Notes under the pieces: model-generated | Databases searched by the model: none | What the model saw: the letters and a program-made list of their open reading frames with translations, nothing else | What the model was told of the DNA's origin: nothing | Program-made: the position numbers and the translations under genes | Part shown: positions 8,601 to 17,247 of the stretch, in pieces | Layout: each line of letters opens with the position of its first letter | Position numbering within the stretch: the first letter of the stretch is position 1 | From: an uncultured Bacteroides sp. | Lineage (GTDB): Bacteria > Bacteroidota > Bacteroidia > Bacteroidales > Bacteroidaceae | Assembly: GCF_963678845.1 (NCBI RefSeq) | Contig: NZ_OY787464.1 | Span: 62,001-126,000 of the forward strand | Length of the DNA: 64,000 nt | Direction of reading: 5' to 3'

Positions 8601-9404
8601 ATGTATAAGCTTTTAGTACTTGATCTTGATGGGACTTTAACAAATTCCCAAAAGAAAATCACGCGAAAAACGAAGGATGCTTTATGTAAAGCGCAGGAAA
8701 ATGGTATAAAAGTGGTGCTTGCATCAGGAAGACCAACTTATGGAATTGTTCCTTTGGCAGATGAATTGCATTTGAGTGAATCTGGTGGTTATATTCTTTC
8801 TTATAATGGCGGAGAAATTATTGACTGGAAAACCAAAGAACTTCTTCATGCTAAATTGCTTGATCCTCAGATTTTGCCATACTTGTATGAGTGCGCAAAG
8901 AAAAACAATTTAGCAATTATCACTTATCAGGATGAATTTATAATAACTGAGTCACCCGATGATATATATGTGCAAAAAGAAGCTTTCTTGAATAAGATGA
9001 AGATTAAACAGGTAGATAATTTCCTTTCATACGTTGATTTTCCAATAGCAAAGTGTATTATTACGGGGGATGGTGATCAGTTAATTGCATTAGAAAAGGA
9101 AATGAACAGTCATTTAAAGGGTACCATGGGTGTTTATCGTTCCGAACCATTCTTTCTGGAACTGGTACCTAACGGGATTGATAAAGCGCAATCGCTAAGC
9201 ATCTTGCTGGATAAGCTTGGAATGACCAAGGATGAGATGGTAGCCTGTGGAGATGGATATAATGATTTGTCTATGATTCAGTTTGCCGGCCTAGGCGTAG
9301 CAATGGCCAATGCTCAGTTAGTGGTAAAAGAAAAGGCCGATTTTATAACTCTTTCTAATGAAGAAGATGGGGTTGCTCATGTGATAGAACGGTTTCTGTT
9401 ATAA
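8601..9404 (+). CDS. Cof-type HAD-IIB family phosphatase
   Basis: A 267-residue cytoplasmic HAD phosphatase of the Cof/YbiV type, which dephosphorylates sugar phosphates and related metabolites. Motif I is DLDGTLT with catalytic D8 and D10, motif II is ASGRPT, motif III includes the lysine in NGIDKAQSL, and motif IV is CGDGYNDLSM. The C2 cap domain lies between motifs II and III. Length fits the family. It directly follows a lipoprotein gene and is ended by a strong hairpin. The substrate cannot be predicted. Confidence 0.92.
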   Translation: MYKLLVLDLDGTLTNSQKKITRKTKDALCKAQENGIKVVLASGRPTYGIVPLADELHLSESGGYILSYNGGEIIDWKTKELLHAKLLDPQILPYLYECAKKNNLAIITYQDEFIITESPDDIYVQKEAFLNKMKIKQVDNFLSYVDFPIAKCIITGDGDQLIALEKEMNSHLKGTMGVYRSEPFFLELVPNGIDKAQSLSILLDKLGMTKDEMVACGDGYNDLSMIQFAGLGVAMANAQLVVKEKADFITLSNEEDGVAHVIERFLL

Positions 9405-9406
9405 TA

Positions 9407-9444
9407 TTAAAGAGGACTTTCTGTTAATAGAAAGTCCTCTTTAA
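9407..9444 (+). terminator. Terminator hairpin
   Basis: Perfect 16-bp inverted repeat (9407-9422 and 9429-9444; core AAAGAGGACTTTCT) with a 6-nt loop, directly after the HAD gene stop. Confidence 0.85.
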
Positions 9445-9575
9445 GGTTTTAAAAATAAATGTTTAGGCATAAAACTTATTATGAGAATATGAATCAAAGA
9501 AAATGCATTGTTTAATTTAATTAACAATGCATTATATAAAAGGTTCAACTATTAAAGTTAAATAATAGGTAAGGC

Positions 9576-10526
9576 TTATTCTTTTATGATTTCTTCTTTT
9601 TTTGCAGCAGGCTGTTTAATGAATAGCTTCTTAAAAGAACTAGGATAAGGTGTTTCAAACTCTAATAAGTCACCTGTTACCGGATGGTAAAAACAGAGCT
9701 TAAAAGCGTGAAGGCCCAATCTGCCAAGAGGATTAATTCCATCTCCATATTTAATATCACCAATCACCGGATGATGCAAATCCTGCATATGAACACGAAT
9801 CTGATTCTTGCGTCCGGTCTCTAATTCTAGTTCTACAAGAGAATAACCATTAGCACGTTTAATAGTTTTATAATGTGTAATAGCCTTGTCGCCTCCGTTA
9901 TTACTCATGCTTGAATAGGTAACAAAAACTTTGTTATCTTTCAACCACGAAGTTATTGTTCCGAAATCCTGTTCCATTTCTCCTGATACAACAGCCACAT
10001 AACGTCTGTCTTTTACAATCTCATCCCAATAGTCCTGCAAAGTGAATTTTGTTTTTTCATCTTTGGCAAATACCATCAGTCCGGAAGTATCTTTATCCAG
10101 TCGATGAACAATGTAAACGCGATGCTGCTTTCCTGAGCGCTGCACATATTCATTCAGAATAGAATGAGCAGTCCGCTCTTTCTGCTTATCTGTTCCCATG
10201 GAGAGCAATCCTTCTCTTTTATCAATCACAAGGAGGAAAGCATCTTCGTATACCAGTTTAAGTAAACTGCTGGTAAATTCCTTTCTACCCTTGTCCTTGC
10301 TGATTTTCACCTTCATTCCTGGACGAAGTTCGCAGTTATACTGAGTGGTAATCTTATTTTCTACCATCACTTGACGCTTTGATAGTAAAGACTTTGCAGT
10401 AGTGCGACTTATGCCGCTCAATTTATTCATTAAGAACGCCATTAGCTCGCTAGGCTCAGTTACATCAAAAGTAGTAATGTTTGCCTTGGCGCGTTCTGCT
10501 GGCGTACCTTTTTTCTTTTTTCTCAT
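9576..10526 (-). CDS. RluA family RNA pseudouridine synthase
   Basis: A 316-residue enzyme that converts specific uridines in RNA to pseudouridine. An N-terminal S4-type RNA-binding segment (ISRTTAKSLLSKRQVMVE) precedes the RluA catalytic domain with the signature HRLDKDTSGLMVFAKD, in which D144 is the catalytic aspartate. ETGRKNQIRVHM and HPVIGDIKYGD are further family motifs. The C-terminal tail is lysine-rich. It lies 12 bp downstream of rlmD, so the two rRNA-modification genes form a likely operon. Which RNA site it modifies cannot be told from sequence. Confidence 0.93.
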   Translation of the reverse strand: MRKKKKGTPAERAKANITTFDVTEPSELMAFLMNKLSGISRTTAKSLLSKRQVMVENKITTQYNCELRPGMKVKISKDKGRKEFTSSLLKLVYEDAFLLVIDKREGLLSMGTDKQKERTAHSILNEYVQRSGKQHRVYIVHRLDKDTSGLMVFAKDEKTKFTLQDYWDEIVKDRRYVAVVSGEMEQDFGTITSWLKDNKVFVTYSSMSNNGGDKAITHYKTIKRANGYSLVELELETGRKNQIRVHMQDLHHPVIGDIKYGDGINPLGRLGLHAFKLCFYHPVTGDLLEFETPYPSSFKKLFIKQPAAKKEEIIKE

Positions 10527-10538
10527 TTCGGGATTTAT

Positions 10539-11957
10539 TTATCTCTTTTCCAGTAAAACAACATTCTCAACATGGTGTGTATGTGGGAACATATCAACAG
10601 GTTGAACAGCTGTAAGTTTGTATTTTGCATCTAACAATGAAAGGTCGCGAGCCTGAGTAGCCGGATTACAGCTTACATAAACAATGCGTTGAGGCTCAGC
10701 AAAGAGAATTACATCAATTACATCCTGATGCATTCCTGCACGTGGAGGGTCGGTAATAATCACATCCGGACGTCCATATTGATTAATGAAGTCCTGAGTA
10801 AGCATGTCCTTCATATCTCCGGCAAAGAATAAAGTATTCTTTATTCCGTTAATCTCAGCATTAACCTTTGCATCCTCAATAGCTTCGGGTACATATTCAA
10901 TACCAATGACCTGTTTTGCTTGTTTAGAAACAAAGTTTGCAATAGTTCCGGTTCCGGTATACAAGTCGTATACAAGTTCATTGCCTGTGAGTCCTGCAAA
11001 ATTGCGGGCTATTTTATATAGGTTATATGCCTGTTCTGAGTTTGTTTGGTAGAATGATTTAGGTCCTATTTTGAACTTGAGTCCTTCCATTTCCTCAAAA
11101 ATATGATCATTGCCTTTGAATACGAATACGTCACGGTCAGTAATTGTATCGTTGCATTTGTTATTCACAATGTATAATAGTGAAGTTATTTCAGGGAACT
11201 TCTCGGCAATATGTGCCAGTAATTCTTTAAATAAATCCATCTCGTGATCTTCCACAATCTTGCAGATAAGAATCACCATCAATTCACCTGTTGAAGAAGT
11301 TCGTATAACCAGGTTACGCAACATCCCTTCCTGACTTCTCAGATTAAAGAATGTGTAGTTATGCTCGTAAGCATAATCGCGAACTGCATTTCTAATTCTG
11401 TTTGATACATCATCCTGTAACCAGCATTTTTCAATGGCAAGCACTTTATCGAAAGCTCCCGGAATGTGGAATCCCACAGCATCCATGTGTTCGTAAGTTA
11501 CCTCTTGCTCGACCTCTTCTCTGGTCAGCCAGCGTTTATTTGAAAAAGTATATTCTAGTTTGTTCCGGTAAAAAGTAGTTTTCTCTGATCCAAGAATAGG
11601 AGACACCTCTGGCATTTCAATCTTTCCAATGCGTGTAAGGTTGTCTATAACTTGTTGCTGTTTATATTTAATTTGTTCTTCATAGGGCAGACATTGCCAT
11701 TTGCATCCACCGCATATGCCATAGTGTTCACAAAAAGGAGTTGCCCGGATAGGGGAATATTCATGAAAATGCACAGCTTCTGCTTCTGCATAATGATGTT
11801 TTCTCTTTCTGATTTTCAGATCTACCACATCACCTGGTACCACATACGGTACAAATACTACCCAGTCGTTTACTTTAGCAAGGGCTTTGCCTTCGGCAGC
11901 CACATCAGTTATTGTTACCTTTTCTAATAAAGGAAGGTCTTTAGTTTTACGCGACAC
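10539..11957 (-). CDS. rlmD: 23S rRNA (uracil-C5)-methyltransferase, RlmD-like
   Basis: A 472-residue SAM-dependent RNA uracil methyltransferase of the RlmD/TrmA class. It has an N-terminal TRAM domain (residues ~10-68) and iron-sulfur cluster cysteines C76, C82 and C85 in FCEHYGICGGC, with a further cysteine near KCWLQDD. The C-terminal Rossmann methyltransferase domain shows YDLYTGTGTIANFVS, DPPRAGMH and the catalytic-cysteine motif VYVSCNPAT. It is transcribed with the pseudouridine synthase gene 12 bp downstream. The exact rRNA position is inferred from the family (U1939 in E. coli numbering); RlmC- or TrmA-type specificity is possible. Confidence 0.92.
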   Translation of the reverse strand: MSRKTKDLPLLEKVTITDVAAEGKALAKVNDWVVFVPYVVPGDVVDLKIRKRKHHYAEAEAVHFHEYSPIRATPFCEHYGICGGCKWQCLPYEEQIKYKQQQVIDNLTRIGKIEMPEVSPILGSEKTTFYRNKLEYTFSNKRWLTREEVEQEVTYEHMDAVGFHIPGAFDKVLAIEKCWLQDDVSNRIRNAVRDYAYEHNYTFFNLRSQEGMLRNLVIRTSSTGELMVILICKIVEDHEMDLFKELLAHIAEKFPEITSLLYIVNNKCNDTITDRDVFVFKGNDHIFEEMEGLKFKIGPKSFYQTNSEQAYNLYKIARNFAGLTGNELVYDLYTGTGTIANFVSKQAKQVIGIEYVPEAIEDAKVNAEINGIKNTLFFAGDMKDMLTQDFINQYGRPDVIITDPPRAGMHQDVIDVILFAEPQRIVYVSCNPATQARDLSLLDAKYKLTAVQPVDMFPHTHHVENVVLLEKR

Positions 11958-12106
11958 TTTTGTATGAATTTAAAATAATGGCACAAAAGTACGCTTTTTG
12001 AGTGAGTTATTTGTCATATATTACTTTAAAAGGTGTGATTAGAAAGAAAAATCATTGTCATGTTGTATATTTTTCATAAAAAGTTTTCATTTATCTAAAA
12101 TATAAT

Positions 12107-12114
12107 TAGTTTTG
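12107..12114 (+). promoter_or_regulatory. -7 promoter box of ppdK
   Basis: TAGTTTTG fits TAnnTTTG and lies about 42 bp before the ppdK start. Confidence 0.6.
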
Positions 12115-12156
12115 TAGGCAGATAAAAACACAATTGTACTTTAATTTAATACTTTT

Positions 12157-14877
12157 ATGGATAAGAAAAGAGTTTATACCTTTGGTAACGGTCAAGCAGA
12201 AGGTAAGGCCGAGATGAAAAACCTGTTAGGTGGCAAAGGAGCCAACCTGGCTGAGATGAATCTTATTGGTGTGCCCGTTCCTCCCGGTTTTACTATCACT
12301 ACAGAAGTATGTTCTGAATACTTCGAATTGGGAAAAGAAAAGGTTGTTGAATTATTAAAATCCGACGTTGAAAAATCTGTAGCTAATGTTGAAATTCTAA
12401 TGAAATCAAAATTTGGAGATGTAGAAAATCCATTGTTGGTTTCAGTTCGTTCCGGAGCCCGTGCCTCTATGCCCGGTATGATGGATACCATCCTTAATTT
12501 AGGCTTGAATGATGAAGTGGTGGAAGGTCTTACCCGTAAAACAGGTAACGCACGCTTTGCATGGGATTCATATCGCCGTTTTGTTCAAATGTATGGTGAT
12601 GTGGTACTTGGAATGAAACCTACAAACAAAGAAGACATAGATCCATTTGAAAAAATAATAGAAGAGGTAAAAGAAGCCAAAGGGGTTAAGCTTGATAATG
12701 AGCTGGAAGTTGAAGATCTCAAAGTTCTGGTTAAAAAATTCAAAGCAGCAGTAAAGGAACAAACCGGACATGATTTCCCTACCTGTGCATATGAACAGCT
12801 CTGGGGCGCTATTTGTGCTGTTTTTGATTCATGGATGAACGAACGTGCTATCTTATATAGAAAGATGGAAGGTATACCTGCCGAATGGGGTACTGCCGTA
12901 AGCGTACAGGCAATGGTGTTTGGTAATATGGGAGAAACTTCAGCTACGGGTGTTTGTTTCTCAAGAGATGCCGGAAATGGTGAAGACCTTTTCAATGGTG
13001 AATATTTAATCAATGCTCAGGGAGAAGATGTGGTAGCCGGAATTCGTACGCCACAACAGATTACCAAGATAGGCTCACAGCGTTGGGCTACCCTTGCAGG
13101 CGTATCTGAAGAAGTTCGCTTGGCAAAATATCCTTCTATGGAAGAGGCTATGCCCGAAATATATAAAGAACTTGATGCACTACAAACGAAACTTGAAAAT
13201 CATTACCGTGATATGCAGGATATGGAGTTCACTGTTCAGGAAGGTAAACTTTGGTTTCTCCAGACTCGTAACGGTAAACGTACCGGTTCTGCCATGGTAA
13301 AGATCGCGATGGATTTACTAAAACAAGGTATGATTGATGAAAAAACTGCTTTGAATCGCGTAGAGCCTAATAAATTGGATGAGCTTCTTCATCCGGTATT
13401 TGATAAAGACGCCTTGAAAAAGACCAAAATTATAGCCAAAGGTTTACCTGCTTCACCGGGAGCTGCTACCGGACAAATTGTGTTCTTTGCGGATGATGCA
13501 GCTAAATGGCATGCAGATGGTCATAAAGTGGTGATGGTCCGTATTGAAACTTCTCCCGAAGATTTGGCTGGTATGGCTGTTGCAGAAGGTATTCTCACAG
13601 CCCGTGGAGGAATGACATCTCATGCTGCTGTGGTTGCACGTGGTATGGGTAAGTGTTGTGTCTCTGGTGCCGGATCTTTAAAAATAGATTATAAGACAAG
13701 AACTTTAGAAGTTGATGGAGCTAAGCTAAAAGAAGGTGACTATATTTCTTTGAACGGAACAACCGGCGAAGTATATGAAGGAAAGGTTGCAACTAAAGCC
13801 GCTGAACTTTCAGGAGACTTTGCTGATTTGATGGCATTGGCTGATAAATACACCAAACTGAAAGTAAGAACAAATGCCGATACGCCTCACGATGCTGAAG
13901 TAGCACGTAAGTTTGGGGCTGTTGGTATCGGACTTTGCCGTACTGAACACATGTTCTTTGAAGGAGAAAAGATTAAAGCCATGCGTGAAATGATTCTTGC
14001 TGAAGATGAAGACGGCAGAAAGAAAGCTTTGGCTAAAATTCTTCCTTATCAGAAGGCCGATTTTAAAGGTATATTTAAAGCAATGGAAGGTTGTCCGGTT
14101 ACAGTTCGTTTGCTTGATCCTCCTTTGCATGAATTTGTTCCTCACGATGAAAAAGGCCAGCAGGAAATGGCTGATGCTATGGGTGTATCCTTTAAGCATA
14201 TCCAACAAAGAGTAGAATCTCTCCATGAACAAAATCCGATGTTGGGTCACCGTGGTTGTCGTTTGGGAAATACTTATCCGGAAATAACCCGGATGCAAAC
14301 CCGTGCAATCCTGGGTGCTGCGCTTGAGTTAAAGAAAGAAGGAGTGAAGACATTCCCTGAAATCATGGTGCCACTTACCGGATTGTTACTTGAGTTTAAG
14401 GAACAGGAAAATGTTATCCGTGAAGAAGCAGCTGCATTATTTGCAGAAGTAGGAGACAGCATTGACTTTACTGTTGGTACAATGATTGAAGTGCCACGTG
14501 CTGCCTTAACAGCAGAACGTATTGCTATTTCTGCGGAATTTTTCTCATTCGGAACAAACGACCTCACTCAGATGACCTTTGGTTATTCTCGTGACGATAT
14601 TGCTTCGTTCCTTCCTGTTTATTTGGAAAAGAAAATTCTACAAGTTGATCCTTTCCAGATATTAGATCAGAATGGAGTGGGCCAGTTGGTTAAAATGGCT
14701 ACAGAAAAGGGCCGTTCCGTACGTCCCGATTTGAAATGTGGCATTTGTGGAGAACATGGAGGCGAACCATCTTCTGTTAAGTTCTGCCATAAAGTGGGAC
14801 TCAATTATGTAAGTTGCTCACCATTTCGCGTGCCGATAGCACGTTTAGCCGCGGCACAGGCAGCAATTGAAGAATAA
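12157..14877 (+). CDS. ppdK: Pyruvate, phosphate dikinase
   Basis: A 906-residue cytoplasmic enzyme that interconverts pyruvate + ATP + Pi and phosphoenolpyruvate + AMP + PPi. The N-terminal ATP-grasp domain shows GGKGANLAEM and the VSVRSGARASMPGMMDTILNLG segments. The central swivelling domain holds the phospho-histidine H489 in GGMTSHAAVVARG. The C-terminal TIM barrel contains LCRTEHMFF, FSFGTNDLTQM and the catalytic cysteine in CGICGEHGG (C864). Length matches bacterial PPDK. It is a single gene with its own promoter and terminator; in anaerobes it often supports glycolysis and gluconeogenesis. Confidence 0.97.
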   Translation: MDKKRVYTFGNGQAEGKAEMKNLLGGKGANLAEMNLIGVPVPPGFTITTEVCSEYFELGKEKVVELLKSDVEKSVANVEILMKSKFGDVENPLLVSVRSGARASMPGMMDTILNLGLNDEVVEGLTRKTGNARFAWDSYRRFVQMYGDVVLGMKPTNKEDIDPFEKIIEEVKEAKGVKLDNELEVEDLKVLVKKFKAAVKEQTGHDFPTCAYEQLWGAICAVFDSWMNERAILYRKMEGIPAEWGTAVSVQAMVFGNMGETSATGVCFSRDAGNGEDLFNGEYLINAQGEDVVAGIRTPQQITKIGSQRWATLAGVSEEVRLAKYPSMEEAMPEIYKELDALQTKLENHYRDMQDMEFTVQEGKLWFLQTRNGKRTGSAMVKIAMDLLKQGMIDEKTALNRVEPNKLDELLHPVFDKDALKKTKIIAKGLPASPGAATGQIVFFADDAAKWHADGHKVVMVRIETSPEDLAGMAVAEGILTARGGMTSHAAVVARGMGKCCVSGAGSLKIDYKTRTLEVDGAKLKEGDYISLNGTTGEVYEGKVATKAAELSGDFADLMALADKYTKLKVRTNADTPHDAEVARKFGAVGIGLCRTEHMFFEGEKIKAMREMILAEDEDGRKKALAKILPYQKADFKGIFKAMEGCPVTVRLLDPPLHEFVPHDEKGQQEMADAMGVSFKHIQQRVESLHEQNPMLGHRGCRLGNTYPEITRMQTRAILGAALELKKEGVKTFPEIMVPLTGLLLEFKEQENVIREEAAALFAEVGDSIDFTVGTMIEVPRAALTAERIAISAEFFSFGTNDLTQMTFGYSRDDIASFLPVYLEKKILQVDPFQILDQNGVGQLVKMATEKGRSVRPDLKCGICGEHGGEPSSVKFCHKVGLNYVSCSPFRVPIARLAAAQAAIEE

Positions 14878-14955
14878 AAATAAAATTTAAATGGGTTAAT
14901 ATAGAAGTTAGTTAGTTGTTTATTAGTCTTTTAATTTTTTAATTATTACTGTTTT

Positions 14956-14996
14956 AAAGAGGATTCCTTGGCAAGTGGAGTCCTCTTTCTTTTTGT
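14956..14996 (+). terminator. Terminator after ppdK
   Basis: Stem AAAGAGGATTCC / GGAGTCCTCTTT (one G-U pair), 9-nt loop, followed by a T-rich run. Confidence 0.85.
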
Positions 14997-15085
14997 TATA
15001 TAGTTAATAAGTGTTTTGCATAATTAAATAAACATGTTTTATAGCATATTTTATCGTTATATTTTTATGTTATAAAACATATTAC

Positions 15086-15093
15086 TATCTTTG
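15086..15093 (+). promoter_or_regulatory. -7 promoter box
   Basis: TATCTTTG, matching the -7 consensus. Transcription would begin near 15100, ahead of the hairpin at 15119. Confidence 0.7.
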
Positions 15094-15118
15094 CATCATC
15101 AAAAGGATAACAAACTTT

Positions 15119-15172
15119 AAACAGAGAATACCATGAACACATTTTAGTTATGGCATTCTCTGTTTTTTTTTT
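15119..15172 (+). promoter_or_regulatory. Attenuator-like terminator in a 5' leader
   Basis: A 16-bp stem (15119-15134 with 15150-15165, one mismatch) is followed by ten T residues. It is a canonical intrinsic terminator but lies between the promoter at 15086 and the gene at 15205. The loop region contains a four-codon frame ATG-AAC-ACA-TTT-TAG starting at 15133. It may limit expression of the downstream gene, release a short RNA of about 70 nt, or both. Confidence 0.7.
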
Positions 15173-15204
15173 AGGTATTAGTATTTAATTAAAGTTTTTA
15201 AGGT

Positions 15205-15579
15205 ATGAAACGTTTATTTTTAACAGTAGTAGCTGCATTAAGTTTAGGAACAGCTACATTCGCAGGTAACAACAGTAGTTCAAACAGCTTTATCAGCAAG
15301 ATGAACGAAGAAAAAACATTTAATGGTATTGCTTCTTATTTGGGCGCAGATTTCGAACAAAGAGATGCTTTGCAATATATCTTCTCTGAAGCTGAAAGAA
15401 GAATGGAGCATGCTACAAAGAATGGTGTTAGCGAAGGAGATGCAACTCAAAAAGCTATTTATTTCAATTTGGGAAATGCAAAACAAGTATTGTCAAGAAA
15501 TCAGTATGTTAAATTTGTAGGAATCTTAAATCTTACTATAAACAATCAGAAAAATTATGAATTGTTTGCAGAAAAGTAA
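15205..15579 (+). CDS. Small secreted hypothetical protein
   Basis: A 124-residue protein with a clear Sec signal peptide (MKRLFLTVVAALSLGTATFAG, cleavage probably after ATFA). The mature ~104 residues are predicted mostly helical, with no cysteines and no membrane segment (FEQRDALQYIFSEAERRMEHA, then NLGNAKQVLSRNQYVKF and ILNLTINNQ). The final ~60 residues resemble a short helical periplasmic repeat of the kind seen in many Bacteroidales hypothetical proteins. I do not recognise a function. It sits behind an attenuator-like leader and is followed by its own terminator, which suggests tightly controlled or abundant expression. Confidence 0.8.
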   Translation: MKRLFLTVVAALSLGTATFAGNNSSSNSFISKMNEEKTFNGIASYLGADFEQRDALQYIFSEAERRMEHATKNGVSEGDATQKAIYFNLGNAKQVLSRNQYVKFVGILNLTINNQKNYELFAEK

Positions 15580-15611
15580 GATAAACGGATTAATATCCGA
15601 CTGTAAAATTG

Positions 15612-15653
15612 AAAAGAAGGAGTCTAGAAACTAGTACCTCCTTCTTTTTTTTG
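15612..15653 (+). terminator. Terminator hairpin
   Basis: Stem AAGAAGGAG...CTCCTTCTT with an inner CTAG/CTAG pairing, followed by a run of T residues. Confidence 0.85.
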
Positions 15654-15800
15654 TTTTTTTGAGGTGTATGCTGTCAATCGTGAGATTAATATAATTATAT
15701 TCCATTATATAGGCATGAATATTACGGTTTATAAATGATGCCTTTTCTTGGTGCATTACTAAAATTAATGTTTGGTCTCTGTTTTTGCTGGTGAGCCCGA

Positions 15801-16409
15801 TTAACCTGCAATTTCTTTTAATTTTCTGAAATGTTTGATAACGGCCGAATAGTTCTGATCATTACAGTAATCAAATTTTCCCCAAAGATCGCCTAATAAT
15901 GCAGCACCTCCAAAACCAAAATCCTTTACCTGTAATATATTGTCGGATGTAATTCCGCCCAGTGCTACCACATTTTTATCGATAATGCCATCTTTGGTTG
16001 CGGTTCTCAGATCCTCTGGAGTATATTGCGACTGATAACCTTCTTTTGAGATACTGTCAAAGATAGGACTCATGAATACATAGTCATAAAACTTTTTCTT
16101 TAGCATTACTTCCTCTACAGAATGGCATGAACAACTTACATGTCCTTCATAATCTTCCGGTTCTTTTGAATTTCTGGCATTTAAATGAATTCCCATCAGG
16201 TTGAATTCTTCCTTCATATAGAAATGCTCGTGAGTGACAATCTTTTTGTGATATTGCTGAGGGATAAGCGATAGTAAACGTTCGGAATACATTGCGCAGG
16301 TTTCCGGTTTTCTTAAATGGAGTATATCCAATCCTTCCTCAAACAAAGCGGTTATTATTTTATCTTCTTCAATAAAAAAATAGGGAGTAGTAACAGCAAT
16401 AAGTTTCAT
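15801..16409 (-). CDS. Thiamine phosphate synthase-like (ThiE/TenI superfamily) protein
   Basis: A 202-residue TIM-barrel protein of the ThiE/TenI superfamily, the last gene of the thiamine operon. It starts MKLIAVTTPYFF, then shows the LDILHLRKPE strand, GIHLNARN, the YVFMSPIFDSISKEGY loop and VVALGGITSDNI, all at the usual superfamily positions. It is clearly different from the true ThiE at 21124. In this position it may be a second thiamine phosphate synthase or a TenI-type thiazole tautomerase; TenI isomerises the ThiG product. It lies 54 bp after thiF. The exact reaction is uncertain. Confidence 0.85.
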   Translation of the reverse strand: MKLIAVTTPYFFIEEDKIITALFEEGLDILHLRKPETCAMYSERLLSLIPQQYHKKIVTHEHFYMKEEFNLMGIHLNARNSKEPEDYEGHVSCSCHSVEEVMLKKKFYDYVFMSPIFDSISKEGYQSQYTPEDLRTATKDGIIDKNVVALGGITSDNILQVKDFGFGGAALLGDLWGKFDYCNDQNYSAVIKHFRKLKEIAG

Positions 16410-16463
16410 ATTCTTTAAAAAATGTGCGCAAAGGTAGTCATTACCTTTTTATAAGAGCAACTT

Positions 16464-17153
16464 TTAAAGTGAAATAATGTTTGTTTCCATTGTTCGTAAA
16501 TCAATAGTCCACAGCTTGCCATCAAGCAATTCCCCAAATCCGCAGATTAGTTTGATGACCTCTGATGCTTCTACGCTTCCTGTTACGGCAGGGGTTACGC
16601 CCATTACTCCTTTGGAAAGGGGAGGCATGGACAGCATCTCTTTTTCATCGGGGAAAAGATCGCGATAGGTCTTTTTGCTTTTGTGATTGAAAACCGAGAC
16701 TTGTCCCTGCAAACCGAAAATTGCTCCGTACACATACGGCTTGCCGAGCTTTACACAGGTATCATTGATCAGATAACGAGTTGCAAAGTTGTCGCATCCG
16801 TCTACTACCAGGTCATATTTGCTGATAATCTCCTCTGCATTCTCGCTGGTTAGTTTGAAGGGATACGTGTGGATGTTTACTTCACTGTTTACGGCGCTTA
16901 GTCTTTTTCGGGCACATTCTACTTTTACAAGATCAAGTTCTGCTTCTGTGTAGAGTACCTGCCGTTGCAGATTGGTGAGGCTCACAATATCACTATCCAT
17001 TATTCCTAATGTTCCTATTCCCGCTGCTGTGAGATAAAGAGCGATGGGAGAGCCTAATCCGCCTACGCCCACTAGTAAAACTGAAGCTTTTCTAAGTTTC
17101 TCCTGACCTTCTTCGCCCATTTCGGGAAGCATGGTTTGTCTGTCGTATCTCAT
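16464..17153 (-). CDS. thiF: ThiF-family adenylyltransferase
   Basis: A 229-residue E1-like enzyme that adenylates the C-terminal Gly-Gly of ThiS so it can carry sulfur for thiazole synthesis. Motifs are MRYDRQTMLPEMG, the nucleotide loop VGVGGLGSPIALYL, NLQRQVLYTE and DGCDNFATRYLIN. The zinc-binding CxxC pairs typical of E. coli ThiF and MoeB are not present; only a single cysteine remains near the C-terminus (LICGFGELL). This zinc-free form is about 20 residues shorter than E. coli ThiF. It sits between thiH and the TenI-like gene in the thi operon, which supports ThiF rather than MoeB. Confidence 0.9.
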   Translation of the reverse strand: MRYDRQTMLPEMGEEGQEKLRKASVLLVGVGGLGSPIALYLTAAGIGTLGIMDSDIVSLTNLQRQVLYTEAELDLVKVECARKRLSAVNSEVNIHTYPFKLTSENAEEIISKYDLVVDGCDNFATRYLINDTCVKLGKPYVYGAIFGLQGQVSVFNHKSKKTYRDLFPDEKEMLSMPPLSKGVMGVTPAVTGSVEASEVIKLICGFGELLDGKLWTIDLRTMETNIISL

Positions 17154-17247
17154 TATTTAATAGTCTTTGTTTATTTTGGGACCTTCTCCGGCTTTCCAGA
17201 AATACTCAGGAAAGCCGGGTTTAGTCCATTGGGTTACATATATATAA

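Larger units (their letters stand above)
14878..15204 (+). other. Intergenic region: ppdK terminator and leader of next gene
   Basis: These 327 bp hold a ppdK terminator (14956-14988), a -7 box (15086-15093) and a second, terminator-like hairpin (15119-15172) that lies between that promoter and the gene at 15205. No other gene is seen. Confidence 0.8.
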
